Below are positions 7,975-16,892 of a DNA stretch of 46,411 nucleotides, piece by piece. The position numbers and the translations under genes were made by a program. The notes beneath the pieces are model-generated. The model did not search any database, was not told where the DNA came from, and worked only from the letters and a program-made list of their open reading frames with translations. The stretch comes from RUG754 sp964345365. Lineage in GTDB: Bacteria; Bacillota; Clostridia; Peptostreptococcales; Anaerovoracaceae. How positions within the stretch are numbered: the stretch's first letter is position 1; every line of letters starts with the position of its first letter. The stretch covers positions 1 to 46,411 of the forward strand of contig CAYFQR010000005.1 in the NCBI GenBank assembly GCA_964345365.1, given 5' to 3'.

Positions 7975-8271
7975 ATGTGGGATTTTATAATGCCCGAGAC
8001 CGAAAATTTCAAATTTTTTCAGCACAAGGAATGTGAGTTTTTCCCGTGCCACGATACTAAGGATGTGGAGAACTTCAACTGTCTTTTCTGTTACTGTCCG
8101 TTATATGCGCTCGGAGACAAGTGCGGCGGTAATTTCAGATTCACTGATGACGATGTTAAGGATTGCTCTTCCTGTAAGCTTCCGCACAGCAGAAAGAGCT
8201 ATGACTACATCATAGGCAAGTTTGAAGAAATCAAGAAGCTGGTTCAGGAAAACCACAGCAGAGAAAAATAG
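7975..8271 (+). CDS. Cysteine-rich small domain protein (probable zinc-binding)
   Basis: A 98-residue protein with eight cysteines arranged as C-x4/5-C-H, NCLFCYCPLY, CGG and CSSC, matching the cysteine-rich small domain family (Pfam PF04071 from memory), thought to bind metal. Such genes are often found beside cobalamin-related genes, which fits the riboswitch and ECF S gene just upstream. GAGGTGAAG precedes the ATG at 7975; a second ATG at 7990 is a less likely start. Its precise role is unknown. Confidence 0.82.
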   Translation: MWDFIMPETENFKFFQHKECEFFPCHDTKDVENFNCLFCYCPLYALGDKCGGNFRFTDDDVKDCSSCKLPHSRKSYDYIIGKFEEIKKLVQENHSREK

Positions 8272-8370
8272 CTATACCGCAGCATAAATTTTAGCTGCTT
8301 AGGCAGCGTAAATGCCGCAAACAAAATAAAATAGCCGAAATAGAGCAAAAACGTATTGAGGAAACATATT

Positions 8371-9051
8371 ATGGAAATTGAATTAAAATATCTTTGTGAC
8401 TACGACACTGCAAAAAAAATATTGGAAAGTGAAACGGGAGACAATGAAGCCTCTGTTACGAAAAGAATGACCGCTTTTTACTTAGATACTGCAGATGAGG
8501 CCATAAGGGATGCCAAAATTGCCTACAGGGTCAGGAGAGAAGGAGATGATTATTTAGCAACCGTAAAATACGGGGGGAATAAAACATCGGACAGTGCTCT
8601 CCATATGAGGAGAGAGGTTAACGTCAGTGTAAGCGAGGAATTCTTCGCGGAACCGAGAATTGATGTTTTCGAGGATTATAATATCTACAAACTGCTTGAC
8701 AAGGCGGTAGGCGGACAGTATTCCGATAACATGGGAGTGATGAGACCCGTAAAGAAGTTGATGCCGGTGATTTCCATGGATTTCGTAAGAACCGAGCATG
8801 AAATAAAACTCGGAGAATCCGGAAAGACAACTGTGATAATTTCGTATGACGAGGGCAGGATAATTGCCGGAGGGAAGAATGAAGCTATTTCCGAGCTTGA
8901 GATAGAACTCATAAGCGGTTCCAAGGAAGATTTAGTGTCTTTCGGAGCATATTTGCAGGGGAAATACCCATTAACGGAGGGATTAAAGAGCAAATATGCA
9001 AGAGGACTCAAACTGATTCAGCCGCCAAAAGATAAAAAGAGCCAAAAATAA
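8371..9051 (+). CDS. CYTH domain protein (triphosphate tunnel metalloenzyme)
   Basis: A 226-residue CYTH-fold protein; the family hydrolyses inorganic triphosphate or related substrates, and some bind rather than cleave. It opens with the signature ExExK as MEIELKY. Charged strands that line the tunnel follow: AYRVRREGD, YLATVKYGG, LHMRREVNV, the ISELEIELISG strand and LKSKYARGL near the end. The start at 8371 was preferred over the frame's earlier ATG at 8356 because it places the signature at the N-terminus and has GAGG upstream. A terminator follows, so it is probably a single-gene unit or the end of the preceding one. Confidence 0.88.
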   Translation: MEIELKYLCDYDTAKKILESETGDNEASVTKRMTAFYLDTADEAIRDAKIAYRVRREGDDYLATVKYGGNKTSDSALHMRREVNVSVSEEFFAEPRIDVFEDYNIYKLLDKAVGGQYSDNMGVMRPVKKLMPVISMDFVRTEHEIKLGESGKTTVIISYDEGRIIAGGKNEAISELEIELISGSKEDLVSFGAYLQGKYPLTEGLKSKYARGLKLIQPPKDKKSQK

Positions 9052-9073
9052 AAAATATTAGCTAAATATTTAC

Positions 9074-9104
9074 AAAAAAAGCGGAATTTTGCGCCGCTTT
9101 TTTT
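9074..9104 (+). terminator. Intrinsic terminator after the CYTH gene
   Basis: An A-run plus GCGG (9074-9084) pairs with CCGC plus a seven-T run (9094-9104) around a nine-base loop. It ends the upstream unit just before the tig promoter. Confidence 0.9.
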
Positions 9105-9123
9105 GATTTTTTGGTGAAGTTCC

Positions 9124-9152
9124 TTTACTAAAACGCATTTTCGGGGTATAAT
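9124..9152 (+). promoter_or_regulatory. Promoter of the tig-clp-lon gene run
   Basis: TTTACT at 9124-9129 and a perfect TATAAT at 9147-9152 are spaced by 17 bases. The predicted start near 9159 leaves a leader of about 53 bases to the tig ATG. I saw no CIRCE inverted repeat or clear CtsR-type operator here. Confidence 0.65.
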
Positions 9153-9211
9153 ATGATGTCATAAAGTGGCTACAGAGCAATTTTAGCCGATTTTTAGGAG
9201 GAAAAATAAGA

Positions 9212-10567
9212 ATGAAGGCAACATTTATATCGAGAGAGAAGAACGACGTTAAGTTCAGCATAGAATTTACAGCGGAGGAATTTGAGAACGCACAGATAAG
9301 CGCATACCGAAGCAATAAAGACAAGTTTGCGATTGACGGCTTCAGAAAAGGCAAAGCTCCACGCTCTATCATAGAAAAAAAATACGGAGAGGGAATATTC
9401 TTTGAGGATGCTATCGACGAGCTCTTCAGAAAAGCATATCCCGAGGCATTAAGCGAGCTTGAACTTGAAGTTATCGACAGCCCTGCCGCCGAGTTCACTC
9501 AGCTTAAGAAGGGTGAAGGATTCACTGCAACTATAACGGTTCCCTGCTTCCCTAAGGTAGAAGTAAAGGACTACAAGGGTGTTAAAATAGATAAGGTTGT
9601 AAATGAAGTTAAAGATGCCGATGTTGAAAACGAAATAGCACAGCTTCAGAAGAGAAATGCCCGTATGGTGCCTGTAGAGAGAACCGCTAAAGCGGGAGAC
9701 ACCGTGCTCTTTGATTATGCGGGCTTCGTCGGAGACAACCAATTCGAAGGCGGCACTGCCGAGAAACAGACTCTGAAATTAGGCTCCGGACAGTTTATAC
9801 CTGGATTTGAAGAACAGCTCATCGGAGTTAAATCCGGAGATGACAAGGATGTGGAGGTTAAGTTCCCCGAAGAATATCATGCTCCTGATTTAGCAGGAAA
9901 GGATGCGGTGTTCCATTGCCATATCCATGAGGTAAGAGAAGAGCTGCTTCCTGAACTCAATGACGATTTTGCTCAGGATGTCTCCGAATACGATACACTC
10001 GAGGAATTACAGCAAAAGACAAGGGAAAAACTTGAAAAATATGCCAAAGAAAGCGCAGAAGCTCAGATGAAGGACGAAGCCGTAGCTAAGGTAATAGAGG
10101 CTAATGAAGTCGATGCGCCGCTTGCCATGGTAAACGACGAGATAGACAGGATGCTAAGCGACTTCCAACAGCAGCTCGCATACTCCGGAATGAACCTTGA
10201 CATGTACTTCAAATACACCGGCGGAACGGTTAATGACCTCAGAGAACAGATAAGACCTGACGCCGAGAAATCAGTGAAGACAAGAATAATCCTAACGGGA
10301 ATTGTGGACGCTGAGAATATTAACGTTGATGATGCCGAAATGGATAAAGAACTTGAAACATTGGCAACTCAATATAAGACAACCGTAGCTGAAATAAGAA
10401 ATATGATAGGCGAAGCGAACCTCATCTATTTCAAAAAAGACCTTCAGGTTAAGAAGGCAATCGAATTCGTATTTGAAAATGCGAAACAGTCCGCAGCAAA
10501 AAAGAAGACTGCAAAAAAAGAAGCCGCAAAAGAAGGTGTGAAAGAAGATAAAAAGGAAGAGAAATAA
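9212..10567 (+). CDS. tig: Trigger factor
   Basis: Ribosome-bound chaperone with peptidyl-prolyl isomerase activity. The 451 residues follow the standard plan: an N-terminal ribosome-binding domain (about 1-115) with the signature-like GFRKGKAPRSIIEKKYG, an FKBP-type PPIase domain (about 150-245; GDTVLFDYAGFVG, GSGQFIPGFEEQLIG), and a helical C-terminal chaperone domain. The last 30 residues form a lysine- and glutamate-rich tail that is longer than in most relatives. AGGAGG stands 9 bases before the ATG. The stop overlaps the clpP start by one base; tig-clpP-clpX-lon is a widely conserved order. Confidence 0.97.
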   Translation: MKATFISREKNDVKFSIEFTAEEFENAQISAYRSNKDKFAIDGFRKGKAPRSIIEKKYGEGIFFEDAIDELFRKAYPEALSELELEVIDSPAAEFTQLKKGEGFTATITVPCFPKVEVKDYKGVKIDKVVNEVKDADVENEIAQLQKRNARMVPVERTAKAGDTVLFDYAGFVGDNQFEGGTAEKQTLKLGSGQFIPGFEEQLIGVKSGDDKDVEVKFPEEYHAPDLAGKDAVFHCHIHEVREELLPELNDDFAQDVSEYDTLEELQQKTREKLEKYAKESAEAQMKDEAVAKVIEANEVDAPLAMVNDEIDRMLSDFQQQLAYSGMNLDMYFKYTGGTVNDLREQIRPDAEKSVKTRIILTGIVDAENINVDDAEMDKELETLATQYKTTVAEIRNMIGEANLIYFKKDLQVKKAIEFVFENAKQSAAKKKTAKKEAAKEGVKEDKKEEK

Positions 10568-11148
10568 TGGCACTGATTCCATATGTTATCGAGCAGACTC
10601 CTCAGGGTGAGCGCTCCTATGATATTTACTCAAGATTACTTAAAGACAGAATAATCTTTATCGGTGAAGAAATAAATGAGCATATTGCCAGTCTTGTTGT
10701 GGCACAGCTTCTCTTTTTGGAGGCTGAAGACCCCGAAAAAGACATATGCATCTACATTAACAGTCCCGGCGGTTCCGTGACTGCAGGTATGGCGATTTAC
10801 GATACCATAAAATACATCAAACCCGATGTCAGCACGATTGCAATAGGAATGGCTGCTTCCATGGGGGCACTTCTGCTTTCCTCAGGTACTAAAGGCAAGC
10901 GATTTGCACTGCCTAATGCGGAAATTATGATACATCAGCCGCTCGGGGGGACTTCAGGACAAGCTGAAGACATCAGAATCCATGCAGAGTGGATAATAAA
11001 AACAAGAGAAAAATTAAACCGTATTCTTTCGGAAAACTGCAATATGGATATCTCCAAGGTCGAGAAGGACACTGACAGGGATAACTTTATGACAGCAGAA
11101 GAAGCATGCAGGTACGGGATAATCGACAAGGTTATTTCATCAAAATAA
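10567..11148 (+). CDS. clpP: ATP-dependent Clp protease, proteolytic subunit
   Basis: Self-compartmentalising serine protease that forms a double heptamer and degrades proteins unfolded by ClpX or ClpC. The 193 residues have the full catalytic triad: Ser98 in GMAASMG, His123 in MIHQPLGG and Asp172 in DTDRDNF. Near the N-terminus, VIEQTPQGERSYDIYSRLL is the usual axial-loop and processing region. The ATG shares a base with the trigger factor stop (TAATG), so translation is probably coupled. clpX follows after 26 bases. Confidence 0.98.
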   Translation: MALIPYVIEQTPQGERSYDIYSRLLKDRIIFIGEEINEHIASLVVAQLLFLEAEDPEKDICIYINSPGGSVTAGMAIYDTIKYIKPDVSTIAIGMAASMGALLLSSGTKGKRFALPNAEIMIHQPLGGTSGQAEDIRIHAEWIIKTREKLNRILSENCNMDISKVEKDTDRDNFMTAEEACRYGIIDKVISSK

Positions 11149-11174
11149 TTATAAGGCAAAAGGATAGGTATACA

Positions 11175-12422
11175 ATGGCTAAGTTTAACGATAAACGTGA
11201 ACTGGTATGCAGCTTCTGCGGAAGACCGAGAAGTCAGGTTAATCGTATGATAATGGGACCTGATGTCAATATATGTGATGAATGTATTGATAATTGCGTG
11301 CAGATTATTAGGGAAGAAAACAACAGAAGGACGCCGGAGATCACTGAATCTGCCGGCTTTAATCTCCCGAAACCTAAAGAGATTAACGAAGTTCTTTCCG
11401 ATTATGTCATCGAGCAGGACGAAGCAAAAAAGGCTCTTGCTGTTGCAGTGTATAATCACTACAAGAGGATAAACCACAAGATTGACGCTGAGGACGTGGA
11501 ACTTCAGAAGTCGAATATCATCATGATAGGGCCGACAGGAAGCGGCAAAACTCTGCTCGCTCAAACGCTTGCCAAGATACTCGATGTACCGTTTGCAATA
11601 GCGGATGCCACCGCTCTTACCGAAGCCGGATATGTAGGTGAGGATGTCGAGAATATTTTGCTTAAGCTTCTTCAGGCTTCCGATTGGGATGTGGAGAAAG
11701 CTCAGAAGGGTATAATTTATGTGGATGAGATAGACAAAATCTCAAAAAAATCCGAGAATCCGTCTATAACGAGGGACGTTTCGGGGGAGGGGGTACAGCA
11801 GGCTCTTCTCAAAATACTTGAGGGAACGGTTGCCAATGTGCCGCCTCAAGGAGGCCGGAAGCATCCGCATCAGGATTTTATCCCGTTTGATACCACGAAT
11901 GTTCTCTTTATTTGCGGAGGAGCTTTCGACGGTTTGGATAAGATTATACTTCGCAGAATCAATGAAAAGGTAATCGGGTTCAATGCCGAGGTTAAGCCTG
12001 CCACAAGCGAAGAGAAGGATATAATCAATAAGATATTGCCCGAAGACCTGCTGAAGTTCGGGCTTATTCCGGAGTTCATAGGTAGGCTCCCTGTTATAGT
12101 TACATTGAGCGAACTCTCGGAGGAGGCGCTTGCAGCTATAATAACCGAGCCGAAAAATGCTCTCGTTAAACAGTACAGCCTTCTGTTCAAAATGGATGAC
12201 GTAGAGCTTGTGGTAGAACGAGAGGCGGTTGCGGAAATTGCGAAACAGGCGCTCAGCAGGAAGACCGGTGCAAGAGGCTTAAGGTCAATACTTGAATCGT
12301 CAATGACGGATATAATGTATGAGATACCATCGAGACCTGATATTAAAAAAGTAATAATAACTAAAGAAACAATCACGGAAGGCGCTTTACCGACAATAAT
12401 CACAAAGGAAAAAGCGGTGTAG
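11175..12422 (+). CDS. clpX: ATP-dependent Clp protease, ATP-binding subunit ClpX
   Basis: AAA+ unfoldase that delivers substrates to ClpP. The 415-residue protein has an N-terminal zinc-binding domain (Cys12, Cys15, Cys34, Cys37), Walker A GPTGSGKT at 119-126, Walker B IIYVDEID around 180-187, an arginine-bearing GRLPV segment, and the IGF tripeptide at 267-269 that docks on ClpP. The start at 11175 gives the usual MAKFND opening; the frame extends upstream into clpP but without a ribosome site, while AAAAGGAT lies before 11175. It forms a functional pair with the preceding gene. Confidence 0.98.
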   Translation: MAKFNDKRELVCSFCGRPRSQVNRMIMGPDVNICDECIDNCVQIIREENNRRTPEITESAGFNLPKPKEINEVLSDYVIEQDEAKKALAVAVYNHYKRINHKIDAEDVELQKSNIIMIGPTGSGKTLLAQTLAKILDVPFAIADATALTEAGYVGEDVENILLKLLQASDWDVEKAQKGIIYVDEIDKISKKSENPSITRDVSGEGVQQALLKILEGTVANVPPQGGRKHPHQDFIPFDTTNVLFICGGAFDGLDKIILRRINEKVIGFNAEVKPATSEEKDIINKILPEDLLKFGLIPEFIGRLPVIVTLSELSEEALAAIITEPKNALVKQYSLLFKMDDVELVVEREAVAEIAKQALSRKTGARGLRSILESSMTDIMYEIPSRPDIKKVIITKETITEGALPTIITKEKAV

Positions 12423-12435
12423 CATAGGTATAAAA

Positions 12436-14754
12436 ATGACAGAAAGAATTATGGTTCCTTGTATACCGTTAAGGGGACTTACGGTATTTCCGAGGACGGT
12501 ATTACATTTTGATATAGGCAGAGAAAAATCCGTAAAGGCGCTCGAGAGTGCTATGGCGGGCGACAAACTTCTGTTTCTTGCTCCTCAGAGGGATGAGAAT
12601 GTTTTAATTCCCACGCAGGATGATTTCTATAGGATAGGTACGGTCGTTAAAGTAAAACAGATGCTTAAAATACAGGGCGATGCCGTAAGGGTACTTGTTG
12701 ACGGTCAGTATAGAGCAGTAATAAATGAAATTATCAGCGACGAACCTTTCTATTTTGTTGAAGTTGAACCTGCGGAAATAATAGCTGCAGATCCGGAAGA
12801 CCTTGAAATCCAAGCGATGATGAGGTCTGTTCTCTATGCGTTTGATGAATATATCGAACTCATGTCCATAAAGGAAGAAATATATGATATTGCATCGAAC
12901 ATAAACGAGCCGGATGTTTTTTGCGATACGATTGCAATGCAGTTAAACGTTAAGGTTGCAAAAAAACAAGAGGTTATTGAAGCATTTGATGTTAAAGAAA
13001 GACTCGGTGTCCTTAACAGGATAATCCTCGAGGAAAATCAGATTTTGAGAATTGAGCAGGATATTAACGAAAAGGTTCAGGACAGCATAAAGAAGAACCA
13101 GAAAGAATATTTTTTGCATGAGCAGATGAAGGCGATACAGGATGAACTCGGTTTCGGTGAAGAGGCTCAGGCAGAGGCTTCAAGATGGCTTGAGGAGCTC
13201 ACGAAGCTCGATCTCGGAGAGAAGATTACCGATAAGGTTACCAGAGAGATTTCAAAGTTCACAAAAATGGCGGGGAATTCCGCAGATGCTTCCGTGATAA
13301 GGAACTATGTCGAAACAATCATAGGTCTCCCTTGGCATACGGCATCAAGAACCAACTCGGACTTGAAAAAGGCGGAGCGTATCCTTAACGAGGACCATTA
13401 CGGAATGGACAAGGTTAAAGAAAGAATACTTGAATACCTTGCGGTAGTTCATCTCAATAAGGCTATCAAGGGGCCTATTATTTGCCTTGTCGGCCCTCCG
13501 GGTGTCGGCAAGACATCTATCGCACGTTCTATCGCAAGGGCGACAGGCAGAGAATTCACGCGTATGTCGCTCGGCGGAGTGAGGGACGAGGCTGAAATAA
13601 GAGGCCACAGGCGTACATATATCGGCGCAATCCCGGGCAGGATTATAACCAATATCAAGGATTGCGGTACGAATAATCCGGTATTCCTGTTTGACGAGGT
13701 CGACAAGATCGGTGCGGATTTCAAGGGTGACCCTGCCGATGCGCTGTTAGAAGTTCTTGACCCTGAACAGAACAAGGATTTTACGGATCATTTTCTGGAT
13801 ATTCCTTTCGACCTTTCGAGAGTGATGTTCATAACGACCGCCAACACTACCGAAACGATTCCGAGACCTCTTTTGGACAGAATGGAGATAATTGAGGTTT
13901 CCGGATATACGGAAGAAGAAAAGGTAAATATAGCAAAGAATTATCTGATTGCCAAGCAATTAAAAGCAAACGGCCTGAAACCCAAAAACATAGCGATTAG
14001 CGAAAAAGCCATAAGGGACATTATCAATCATTACACCAGAGAATCCGGCGTAAGAAACCTTGAACGGGAAATCGGCAATTTATGTCGAAAGGTTGCAAAG
14101 AAGATTGTCCTGAAAAAAGGCACGAGCTTCAGAATTACACCGGGTACACTTGAGGGCTATCTCGGCAAAAAGAGATTCCACTATGACCTTGCGGAGGGTG
14201 AGCCTGAAATCGGTAATGTGACGGGTATGGCTTGGACTCAGGTAGGCGGCGACACTCTGTTTATCGAAACACAGGTTGTGCCGGGCACCGGTAAAATTCA
14301 GCTTACGGGTAAGCTCGGGGAGGTTATGCAGGAGAGTGCTCAGGCTGCGATTACCTACATAAGATCCATTGCGGAAGAGTATGACCTGGATAAAGAATTC
14401 TACAAGAATTCCGACATACATGTCCATGTTCCGGAGGGTGCCGTTCCGAAAGACGGGCCGTCGGCGGGTGTTACTATGTTTACATCTGTAATATCAGCTT
14501 TGAGCGGCAAAAGAGTAAGAAGAGATGTTGCGATGACAGGAGAAATCACCTTAAGAGGCAAGGTGCTTCCGGTGGGAGGTATCAAAGAAAAAGTTTTGGC
14601 TGCTTACAGGGCGGGCATCAGGACGATACTTCTCCCTGAAGAAAATAAACCGGATATCGATGATATACCTCTGAACATAAGGAAGCAAATCAATTTTGTT
14701 TTGCTCGACAGTGCGAAGGAAGCACTTGAGTATGCATTTGCAGAAGAAGAATGA
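12436..14754 (+). CDS. lon: Endopeptidase La (Lon protease)
   Basis: ATP-dependent protease for misfolded and regulatory proteins. The 772 residues comprise an N-terminal substrate-binding domain (about 1-200) with a coiled-coil region, an AAA+ module with Walker A GPPGVGKT at 353-360 and Walker B VFLFDEVDK around 416-424, and a C-terminal protease domain with catalytic Ser676 (DGPSAGV) and Lys719 (GGIKEKV), spaced exactly as in E. coli Lon. It begins 13 bases after clpX, with only a weak ribosome site (TAGGTA). Its ATGA overlap with ysxC suggests coupled translation. Confidence 0.98.
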   Translation: MTERIMVPCIPLRGLTVFPRTVLHFDIGREKSVKALESAMAGDKLLFLAPQRDENVLIPTQDDFYRIGTVVKVKQMLKIQGDAVRVLVDGQYRAVINEIISDEPFYFVEVEPAEIIAADPEDLEIQAMMRSVLYAFDEYIELMSIKEEIYDIASNINEPDVFCDTIAMQLNVKVAKKQEVIEAFDVKERLGVLNRIILEENQILRIEQDINEKVQDSIKKNQKEYFLHEQMKAIQDELGFGEEAQAEASRWLEELTKLDLGEKITDKVTREISKFTKMAGNSADASVIRNYVETIIGLPWHTASRTNSDLKKAERILNEDHYGMDKVKERILEYLAVVHLNKAIKGPIICLVGPPGVGKTSIARSIARATGREFTRMSLGGVRDEAEIRGHRRTYIGAIPGRIITNIKDCGTNNPVFLFDEVDKIGADFKGDPADALLEVLDPEQNKDFTDHFLDIPFDLSRVMFITTANTTETIPRPLLDRMEIIEVSGYTEEEKVNIAKNYLIAKQLKANGLKPKNIAISEKAIRDIINHYTRESGVRNLEREIGNLCRKVAKKIVLKKGTSFRITPGTLEGYLGKKRFHYDLAEGEPEIGNVTGMAWTQVGGDTLFIETQVVPGTGKIQLTGKLGEVMQESAQAAITYIRSIAEEYDLDKEFYKNSDIHVHVPEGAVPKDGPSAGVTMFTSVISALSGKRVRRDVAMTGEITLRGKVLPVGGIKEKVLAAYRAGIRTILLPEENKPDIDDIPLNIRKQINFVLLDSAKEALEYAFAEEE

Positions 14755-15335
14755 TTATAAAAAAAGCTGAGCTGGAAGCTGTTGCTGTTAAGAGAGAGCA
14801 GTATCCGGAAGACAATTTGACAGAGATTGCATTCGCAGGGCGTTCAAATGTAGGAAAGAGCTCTCTGCTTAATTTGCTTACAAACAGAAAAAGTTTGGCA
14901 AGGGTTTCCGGTTCACCCGGAAAAACCCGAACCATTAACTTTTACCGTATAAATGACAGCTTCAGAATAGTTGACCTTCCCGGTTACGGCTATGCAAGAG
15001 CCTCCAAATCGGTTACCGAAAACTGGGGTAAGATGATGGAGGACTACTTTGAAGGAAGGCAGGGACTCAAGCTTGTGGTTCAGCTTGTGGACATAAGGCA
15101 TGAACCTACAGCTCAGGATATACAGATGTATGAATATTTAAGATATTATAACCTGAACGGTATAGTCGTAGCGACAAAATCGGATAAGGTATCTAAAAAC
15201 GAAGCAAACAGGCAAATCAACACCATCAGAAAAGTGCTGAAACTCACACCTGAAGATATAGTTATTCCCGTCTCATCTCTAAAAAGAACCGGATGGGATA
15301 AGCTTCTCTCGGAAATTGATAAAGTAACGGAGTGA
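14751..15335 (+). CDS. ysxC: Ribosome biogenesis GTPase YsxC/EngB
   Basis: Essential GTPase needed for assembly of the large ribosomal subunit. The 194 residues contain G1 GRSNVGKSS, the G2 threonine region in GKTRTINFY, G3 DLPGYGYA and G4 TKSDK, the pattern of the EngB subfamily. The ATG overlaps the lon stop by four bases. The lon-ysxC pair is common in Bacillota. Confidence 0.97.
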   Translation: MIIKKAELEAVAVKREQYPEDNLTEIAFAGRSNVGKSSLLNLLTNRKSLARVSGSPGKTRTINFYRINDSFRIVDLPGYGYARASKSVTENWGKMMEDYFEGRQGLKLVVQLVDIRHEPTAQDIQMYEYLRYYNLNGIVVATKSDKVSKNEANRQINTIRKVLKLTPEDIVIPVSSLKRTGWDKLLSEIDKVTE

Positions 15336-15339
15336 TAAC

Positions 15340-15684
15340 ATGCAGTTTTTGAGTATCAGATTTTTATTAAACAGAATAAAAGCTATCAAGTCGCTTCTAA
15401 AGGATAAAAATGTCGGTTTTTGGAAAAAAGCCCTTGTTGTTTTCGGCATAATTTATCTTTTTTTGCCGGTGGATTTCGTACCGCCTATCTTGTTCCCGTT
15501 CGGTTTCTTAGATGATTTGGTACTCTGGATATTTATCATATGGCACTTAAAGGATGAGCTTGACGCCTATTGGATGGGCGAAAAAACGAGAGATTATTCG
15601 AAGGATTTCAACGCTGAAAAAATAGTTGAAGACGTTGATTTTGAGGTAGTTGACGGACAAACTGATGAGGAGGAAATTAAGTAG
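15340..15684 (+). CDS. DUF1232 (YkvA-type) small membrane protein
   Basis: A 114-residue protein with one hydrophobic hairpin. The DUF1232 signature is the segment YLFLPVDFVPP followed by FGFLDDLVLW, in which acidic residues sit inside the hydrophobic core. The C-terminal 30 residues are acidic and probably disordered. The function of the family is unknown. It starts 4 bases after ysxC, and its TAG stop overlaps the GTG start of hpt, so it belongs to the same transcript. Confidence 0.85.
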   Translation: MQFLSIRFLLNRIKAIKSLLKDKNVGFWKKALVVFGIIYLFLPVDFVPPILFPFGFLDDLVLWIFIIWHLKDELDAYWMGEKTRDYSKDFNAEKIVEDVDFEVVDGQTDEEEIK

Positions 15685-16211
15685 TGGAAGTAAAATTAGG
15701 AAAAATATTATTTTCTGAAGAAGATATAAGAAACAGGGCAAAGGAAGTTGCGGCGCAAATCAATAAAGATTATGAAGGAGAGCCTATTTACCTTGTCGGT
15801 ACATTACGTGGAGCCCTTGTATGGATGTCGGATATAATGAAGGAAATAATACTTGATACGGAGATAGACTTCATAGTGGCATCAAGTTATCAGGGGACAA
15901 ACACTACGGGGGTGGTGACAATAAAAAAAGATATAGACGGAGACGTTGAAGGTAAAAACGTAATTATTGTTGAGGATATAGTCGACACGGGTATTACTTT
16001 AGAAAAGCTTTTGGATTATTTTTGGGCTAGAGGCGCAAAATCCGTTGAAATCTGTTCAATGCTGAATAAGCCTGCAAGGAGAAAGGTTCCGGTAATCCCT
16101 AAGTATAACGGATTTGACATCGATGACCTTTTCGTAGTCGGTTATGGTCTCGACTACGACCAGAAATTCAGGAACCTGCCTTTTGTAGGAGTTGCGGATA
16201 TAATTGAATGA
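15684..16211 (+). CDS. hpt: Hypoxanthine(-guanine) phosphoribosyltransferase
   Basis: Salvages hypoxanthine and guanine by transfer of phosphoribose from PRPP. The 175-residue protein has the PRPP-binding motif VIIVEDIVDTG at 93-103, the flexible-loop SSYQG segment, LVGTLRGALVW near the N-terminus and the C-terminal VVGYGLDYDQKFRNLP that binds the purine. The start is GTG at 15684; GAGGAGGA lies about 10 bases upstream, and no ATG fits as well. The gene overlaps neighbours on both sides. Confidence 0.96.
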   Translation: MEVKLGKILFSEEDIRNRAKEVAAQINKDYEGEPIYLVGTLRGALVWMSDIMKEIILDTEIDFIVASSYQGTNTTGVVTIKKDIDGDVEGKNVIIVEDIVDTGITLEKLLDYFWARGAKSVEICSMLNKPARRKVPVIPKYNGFDIDDLFVVGYGLDYDQKFRNLPFVGVADIIE

Positions 16212-16891
16212 GGAGAAACCGCTTGAGAAAATTTCATGAAATATTGGCTGTCTTGACGATTATTACCATTTCTCTTTTTATAGTTACTTTTGCCGATACT
16301 GTTGTTTATCGGTCTTCAGACGTATACTCATATTACTTTAACGAAACAAGAGCGGTTGACAGTCTGCATACGAGTTTTTCTTCCAATGAGATAGCCGGAG
16401 AAATTGCGGCATATTTCAATTCTTCCGAAGACGGCATATTCAGGCTTATGGAAAATACCGGTTATGATATGGAAGACATATTTAATGAAGATGAGGGCAG
16501 AAATATGCTCAAGGTAAAGAACCTCTTGAAAGCGGAGGGTTTGACCTGCGGCGTTTCATTCATTGTCACATTTGCGATATACTTCCACTTGATAAGAGAA
16601 GACCGAAAAAAATTACTTTCTTCCTGTTATAAGCTGTCGGTTCCGCTATCTGTGTTTTTGATAGTTGCGAAAGCATGGCTTTTTATGTCGGGGCAATACA
16701 TTGAACCCGGGATGAAGCTGCTCGGCATTGTTGAACTTGCGGAGGACTCATATCTGAAACAGATATTAGGTGATGAGTTTATTCGTATGAGCAGTAAATT
16801 CGTCTTGGTAATTTCAATATTGATTTTTATTGCTGTCACCTATGTCTGCTTGAGGCTGACCAGACAGCAAAAATTATTTTTCAGAGGATAA
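16208..16891 (+). CDS. DUF1461-like (TIGR01906) integral membrane protein
   Basis: A 227-residue protein with four predicted transmembrane segments (about 11-31, 113-132, 142-162, 198-219) and an extracellular loop between the first two. The segment FNEDEGRNMLKVKNLL before helix 2 resembles the FxxxExxHMxDVKxL block of the DUF1461/TIGR01906 family. The histidine of that block is not conserved here, so the call is tentative. No activity is known. It overlaps the hpt stop by four bases (ATGA) and is followed after one base by the PHP gene. Confidence 0.62.
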   Translation: MRRNRLRKFHEILAVLTIITISLFIVTFADTVVYRSSDVYSYYFNETRAVDSLHTSFSSNEIAGEIAAYFNSSEDGIFRLMENTGYDMEDIFNEDEGRNMLKVKNLLKAEGLTCGVSFIVTFAIYFHLIREDRKKLLSSCYKLSVPLSVFLIVAKAWLFMSGQYIEPGMKLLGIVELAEDSYLKQILGDEFIRMSSKFVLVISILIFIAVTYVCLRLTRQQKLFFRG

Positions 16892-16892
16892 A

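Noticed and set aside
8294..8307. GCTGC-TTAG-GCAGC hairpin as terminator of the cysteine-rich gene
   Set aside because: No T tract follows, so only a weak stem; not listed as terminator.
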